In this document: one piece after another, positions 55,150 through 58,291 of the stretch | How the letters are laid out: the number at the start of each line of letters is the position of its first letter | Position numbering within the stretch: position 1 is the first letter of the stretch | Notes under the pieces: generated by a model | Database searches by the model: none | Seen by the model: the letters and a program-made list of their open reading frames with translations, nothing else | Told to the model about the DNA's origin: nothing | Source: Clostridiales bacterium | GTDB lineage: Bacteria; Bacillota; Clostridia; Lachnospirales; Lachnospiraceae | Length of the DNA: 58,291 nt | Reading direction: 5' to 3' | Assembly: GCA_021199255.1 (NCBI GenBank) | Contig: JAJQIK010000042.1 | Span: 2,246-60,536 of the forward strand | Position numbers and translations under genes: made by a program

Positions 55150-55217
55150 AGTGATCGCGTTGCAGAAACCTGTGAGGCCTGCGACCGGAGGAGAACCTGC
55201 GGGGTCTCCTCTTTTTG
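55150..55217 (+). ncRNA. Putative AbiF-type small RNA
   Basis: A roughly 68-nt transcript bounded by a consensus promoter and an intrinsic terminator (GAGGAGA/TCTCCTC arms then T5, 55189-55216), with no open frame. An upstream stem pairs GTTGCAG with CTGCGAC and encloses CCT-GTG-AGG. The 11-mer AACCTGYGRGG occurs in both hairpin loops (55167-55177 and 55194-55204). It ends about 20 bp before the abiF-like start codon. A structured RNA at this position is known for AbiF (Abi_2) genes. Assignment is by position and structure; no covariance search was possible. Confidence 0.72.
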
Positions 55218-55235
55218 CTTTAAGGAGATATTTAT

Positions 55236-56177
55236 ATGCCAAAGATTTTTTTGAATTATGATCAGCAAATAGAAAAACTGAAGAATGAAAAAAATCTGCA
55301 AATTGATGATGAGCTATATGCTAAAGAAATTTTAAGGCAGACAAGCTATTATTCATTGATTGGAGGTTATAAAGATATCTTCAAAAATCCAATAACCAAG
55401 AAGTATAAGGATGGAACAAGGTTTGAGGATATTGTAGAGTTGTATTATTTTGATGAATCTTTAAGGCAGTTGTTTTTGAGATATCTCATCAAAGTGGAAA
55501 ATGAGATAAAGTCACAGGTATCATACTATTTTACAGAGAAGAACGGGGAGAATCAGAAAGAATATCTTGATACTAAGAATTACAATTATGTAGGAAAGAA
55601 AAATCAAAGAGATATTGACCGTTTGATAAAGATATTGGAAGGGTATGCTACAAAGCCGGCAGATTACCATTACATAAATCATGCACAGAAAAAATATGGA
55701 AATGTTCCATTATGGGTATTGACGAATGCGTTAACATTTGGAAATATCTCAAAAATGTATATGCTGCTTCCGCAGGATATACAGATTAAAGTGAGTCGGA
55801 ATTATTCGTGTGTCAATGAAAGCCAGATGATATCCATTTTGACAGTATTGGTAAAGTTTAGGAATGTTTGTGCGCATGGTGAAAGATTGTTCACTTATAG
55901 AACTACCGATAGTATACCGGATTTACCGATACACATGAAATTAAAGATTGCTCAAAAAGGTACGCAATATGTGAACGGAAAGAATGATTTGTTTTCGGTA
56001 GTGATTGCTTTGAGATATTTATTGAGTGATGGTTGGTATAGGGAGTTTATCAAAGAACTTAAAATCTTGATTGATAAGTACCTTAAAAAGCACGATAGTA
56101 TATCGAAGCAGGAGTTGTACGAGAGAATGGGTTTCCCAGAAAATTGGAAAAAAATTACTAGGTACAGAAAACATTAA
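55236..56177 (+). CDS. AbiF/AbiD-like (Abi_2 family) HEPN-domain protein
   Basis: A 313-residue, Lys- and Tyr-rich soluble protein of the Abi_2 type. It opens with MPKIFLNYDQQIEKLKN, then SYYSLIGGYKDIFKNP, typical of AbiD/AbiF proteins. The HEPN RNase motif is R209-N-V-C-A-H214 (Rx4H) in VKFRNVCAHGERLF. Family knowledge: these proteins act in phage defence as RNases restrained by a small RNA. AAGGAG at 55222-55227 sets the ATG at 55236. Base composition is far lower in GC than the core of the window, as for fic. It is closed by a long inverted repeat (56184-56245). Toxin-like activity is inferred, not shown. Confidence 0.88.
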   Translation: MPKIFLNYDQQIEKLKNEKNLQIDDELYAKEILRQTSYYSLIGGYKDIFKNPITKKYKDGTRFEDIVELYYFDESLRQLFLRYLIKVENEIKSQVSYYFTEKNGENQKEYLDTKNYNYVGKKNQRDIDRLIKILEGYATKPADYHYINHAQKKYGNVPLWVLTNALTFGNISKMYMLLPQDIQIKVSRNYSCVNESQMISILTVLVKFRNVCAHGERLFTYRTTDSIPDLPIHMKLKIAQKGTQYVNGKNDLFSVVIALRYLLSDGWYREFIKELKILIDKYLKKHDSISKQELYERMGFPENWKKITRYRKH

Positions 56178-56183
56178 AAATAG

Positions 56184-56245
56184 AAAGTGAGCAGAATAAT
56201 GCCTCCAAGTTAACATAGATTTGGAGGCATTATTCTGCTCACTTT
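56184..56245. terminator. Perfect 25-bp inverted repeat after the abiF-like gene
   Basis: Arms 56184-56208 and 56221-56245 are exact reverse complements (each begins or ends with AAAGTGAGCAG/CTGCTCACTTT), with a 12-nt loop and TTTT after the right arm. It works as a strong terminator in form, but the length and perfection exceed all other terminators here except that of metQ, so a mobile-element remnant is possible. Confidence 0.75.
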
Positions 56246-56279
56246 TAAATCGGAACATCTATCCGAAAAGCTAAAACTA

Positions 56280-56387
56280 TGTAAAAACCGGTAGACGTGG
56301 TATACTATAGATTGTAAAATGTAGGAAAACGCCGCGGCCACCGATTTGTGCAGGGCTTTACAACTATTCTAAAAGTGGCATACTATA
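56280..56387 (+). promoter_or_regulatory. Two tandem promoters sharing GTGGYATACTATA
   Basis: P1: TGTAAA (56280-56285), 17 bp, TACTAT (56303-56308). P2: TTTACA (56357-56362), 18 bp, TACTAT (56381-56386). The string GTGGYATACTATA covers both -10 regions (56297-56309 and 56375-56387), 78 bp apart. They drive the SH3 membrane-protein gene. Confidence 0.6.
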
Positions 56388-56453
56388 CATATCGAATGAA
56401 AAGCAAACATACCAGATTCCGGTATGAGCAATAAAAATGGGAGGGTATAGTTT

Positions 56454-57497
56454 ATGAAAAATATTACAAGGACGGGAACATCTTATAAAAACAGGGTTAT
56501 TAACAGGGCATCTATTTTCGCAGTGCTTTTGTTGATGCTGGTATTTCTGCTGGTGAGGAATGTGTATAGGGCAGACTCACAATGGGACTCAGTAACGTCT
56601 GATGTCAGGGAACAATATTGCCTGGATACTATATCTTGGCTTATAAGTAGAGAAATGTATGATTTAGCATATTCCGAGTTGTTGGCGTTGGAACTTTCCC
56701 CGCAGACAGTTACTAATTATTTCAACTACTATTTTGCCAATGCTAAATCAACTATAAGAATAACTACATTCTACAATGCCTATGGGGATGCCATCAAGGC
56801 AGCAGGCCTGCTGCCCACGGATTATACTATACCAGGGGCATCATCTGCATCCACGGAAACCGCTACGGGGACAGGGGATGCTGCGGATACGGGGGAGGCG
56901 GCTGCCAGCCAGACATCCTTTACGGTAGAGGATATTGAGCCGGTGCCCATGTGGGCTACCAGCATTGTCAATGTCCGTGACGGCGCTGCCACGGATTACA
57001 GTGCGCTGGGGATGCTGGAACAGTATGAAGAGGTTACGGCTAACGGGCTTGCATCTACCGGATGGTACAGGATAGAATATGGGGACGGCACCGGCTATGT
57101 ATCCGGGAAGTTCCTGACGGATGAAGACCCTTCCAACAGGGAAGTCCCTGTATATAATGAAGAAACAGGGACTGTGGATACCATCAGCTTTGAAGATACG
57201 GACCCGGAGGTAATCGACGAAACGGTGGAAGCCATTAAGGAAGAGCAGAAGGAAACGGTGGAAGAGGAGCCTGCCGTAGAAGAAGAAACCGCTGCAGAAA
57301 CTGTTGAGGAACCGGAGGAAGAAGCGGAAGAGCCTGAAGGGGAAACAGACGGCGCATCCCGCCGGAAGTGGTACCTGTTATGCCTTGCAGGCTGTGCCGT
57401 TACGGCTGGCGTTGCCGCCTGCCTGTGGTTCTACCGGAGGAAGAAAAATGTAGCGGCAAACTATGCCAGCCATAACAGAGATGACTGCATTGATTAG
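56454..57497 (+). CDS. Membrane protein with extracellular SH3 domain and C-terminal anchor
   Basis: A 347-residue protein. An N-terminal membrane segment (about 19-39, IFAVLLLMLVFLLVRNVY) is followed by a helical region (45-115), a short Ala/Thr/Gly linker and an SH3-type domain (about 165-225, VNVRDGAATDYSALGMLEQYEE...GWYRIEYGDGTGYVSGKFL). A Glu-rich stretch (240-300) and a second membrane segment near the C-terminus (about 307-325), ending in RRKK, complete it. This suits a surface protein binding cell wall peptides, anchored at both ends. Family not recognised. GGGAGG precedes the ATG. GC content rises along the gene, so the N-terminal third and the rest may have different origins. Confidence 0.75.
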   Translation: MKNITRTGTSYKNRVINRASIFAVLLLMLVFLLVRNVYRADSQWDSVTSDVREQYCLDTISWLISREMYDLAYSELLALELSPQTVTNYFNYYFANAKSTIRITTFYNAYGDAIKAAGLLPTDYTIPGASSASTETATGTGDAADTGEAAASQTSFTVEDIEPVPMWATSIVNVRDGAATDYSALGMLEQYEEVTANGLASTGWYRIEYGDGTGYVSGKFLTDEDPSNREVPVYNEETGTVDTISFEDTDPEVIDETVEAIKEEQKETVEEEPAVEEETAAETVEEPEEEAEEPEGETDGASRRKWYLLCLAGCAVTAGVAACLWFYRRKKNVAANYASHNRDDCID

Positions 57498-57581
57498 GGA
57501 AATGGCTATTGCTATATTTTATTAGTGGTAAAAAGAGATATGCTTATTATGACATAGAAGAAATGATATTGCCCAAAAACA

Positions 57582-58202
57582 ATGATGCTTATAGATAAAA
57601 TAAAGAAAAATACAAGACAGGAAACCACAGCAGCCAATGAGAAAAAAATGAATATCTGGCCAGTGCTTTTTCGTATGGTCATTACGTTTTTGGTTGCCAG
57701 TTTTATATTGTTTTTTGTTATTCCTATTGGAAGAATATCTTCCGGGTCTATGGAACCGACGCTTATGGTTAACGACATAGGGATTTGTTATGGCCTTGCG
57801 TATCTGAATCAAGAGCCGCAAAGAGGCGACGTCGTTATATTTACGCAAACAAATGCCGGAGATGATGAAACATGGATTAAACGGATTGTGGGAATCCCTG
57901 GGGATTATATTCAGTTTCTGGATGGATATGTCTATATTGATGGAAAATTGCTAGAGGAAAGTTATCTGGGAGCAGATATGAGAACCTTCTGCGACAGAGA
58001 TTTTGAGGTTCCCGAAAACGCATATTTTGTCTTGGGTGATAATAGGATAAATTCTTGGGATTCAAGATGGTGGGAGCAGCCGTATGTCTTAGAGGAAGAT
58101 ATTAAGGGAAAGCTTGTAGCATCCATTCCTCTATCAAAATTGATAGATGCCATTAAAGAAAACATTCTTAATATTCATCAAAATGATTGCCACAAATTTT
58201 AG
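57582..58202 (+). CDS. lepB: Signal peptidase I
   Basis: A 206-residue membrane serine protease that removes signal peptides from exported proteins. It has one N-terminal membrane segment (about 27-48). The nucleophile is Ser56 in SSGSMEPTL and the general base is Lys100 in ETWIKRIVGIPGD. The later boxes are FVLGDNRINSWDSR and the C-terminal KGKLVASIPLSK. Type-I single-anchor form usual in Firmicutes. The start is ATG 57582 or 57585; no strong ribosome site is visible. It could be dedicated to a surface protein such as its upstream neighbour, or be one of several SipS-type paralogues. Confidence 0.92.
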   Translation: MMLIDKIKKNTRQETTAANEKKMNIWPVLFRMVITFLVASFILFFVIPIGRISSGSMEPTLMVNDIGICYGLAYLNQEPQRGDVVIFTQTNAGDDETWIKRIVGIPGDYIQFLDGYVYIDGKLLEESYLGADMRTFCDRDFEVPENAYFVLGDNRINSWDSRWWEQPYVLEEDIKGKLVASIPLSKLIDAIKENILNIHQNDCHKF

Positions 58203-58220
58203 AAAAAGTTTACAATTTTA

Positions 58221-58247
58221 TCAGCACTCTCTGTTAACGAGTGCTAA
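58221..58247. promoter_or_regulatory. CIRCE heat-shock operator (HrcA site)
   Basis: TCAGCACTC, 9 bp, GAGTGCTAA matches the CIRCE consensus TTAGCACTC-N9-GAGTGCTAA at all but one arm position. It predicts that the gene just beyond the window end is a heat-shock gene (groES, hrcA or dnaK group) repressed by HrcA. A TTTACA box at 58209-58214 may be part of its promoter. Confidence 0.88.
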
Positions 58248-58291
58248 TTAAGGTGATATTGTTAAATCATACAATAACGTTCTATTAATAA

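Overview
The window fits a Gram-positive, low-to-medium GC gut anaerobe of the class Clostridia, most likely family Lachnospiraceae. Supporting signs are strong AGGAGG ribosome sites, lipoprotein signal peptides with acidic linkers, AddAB recombination nuclease, LplB/YtcP-type sugar transporters, YesM/YesN-type sugar sensing, a PPi-type phosphofructokinase, LacI regulators and a CIRCE heat-shock operator. This is inference from gene content; no rRNA or tRNA gene is visible.

Layout. 1-2.7 kb: MATE exporter and a lipoprotein of unknown role. 2.8-9.8 kb: a glycan locus with paired LacI-type operators, two ABC permeases, a solute-binding lipoprotein, a LacI regulator and a GH30 glycosidase. 9.8-11 kb: a probable yybP-ykoY (Mn2+) riboswitch ahead of a CaCA-family cation antiporter. 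11-18.9 kb: sugar phosphate and glucan breakdown (PPi-type PFK, GH94-like phosphorylase, LacI regulator, glycogen phosphorylase). 18.9-23.1 kb: cysK and metNIQ. 23.2-30.4 kb: addB-addA. 30.5-32 kb: GH43 glycosidase. 32-35.3 kb: DHH phosphoesterase, and ktrB-ktrA potassium uptake. 35.3-46 kb: a sugar-sensing and uptake island with a membrane-anchored sugar-binding protein, YesM-type kinase, AraC-type response regulator, two sugar-binding lipoproteins, one ATPase and two paralogous permeases. 46.2-49.9 kb: heterodimeric ABC exporter with one degenerate ATP site. 50-53.1 kb: surface-exposed MBL-fold protein, a small protein and an SH3/transglutaminase-like lipoprotein. 53.2-56.2 kb: an AT-rich accessory block with a Fic protein and a divergent AbiF-like HEPN protein preceded by a compact promoter-RNA-terminator unit. 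56.4-58.3 kb: an SH3 membrane protein, signal peptidase I and a terminal CIRCE operator.

How it works together. Much of the window takes in and splits plant or microbial glycans: GH30, GH43, a GH94-like phosphorylase and glycogen phosphorylase feed sugar phosphates to glycolysis, with LacI and three-component sensors controlling uptake.

The most interesting part is 53.7-56.25 kb. The abiF-like gene carries an RNase-type Rx4H motif. A roughly 68-nt RNA gene, with its own consensus promoter and terminator, sits directly upstream; this is the architecture of AbiF RNA-protein (toxin-antitoxin or abortive infection) modules. Divergent to it is a Fic gene whose promoter carries four TTGGGAGA boxes spaced 21, 21 and 22 bp apart.
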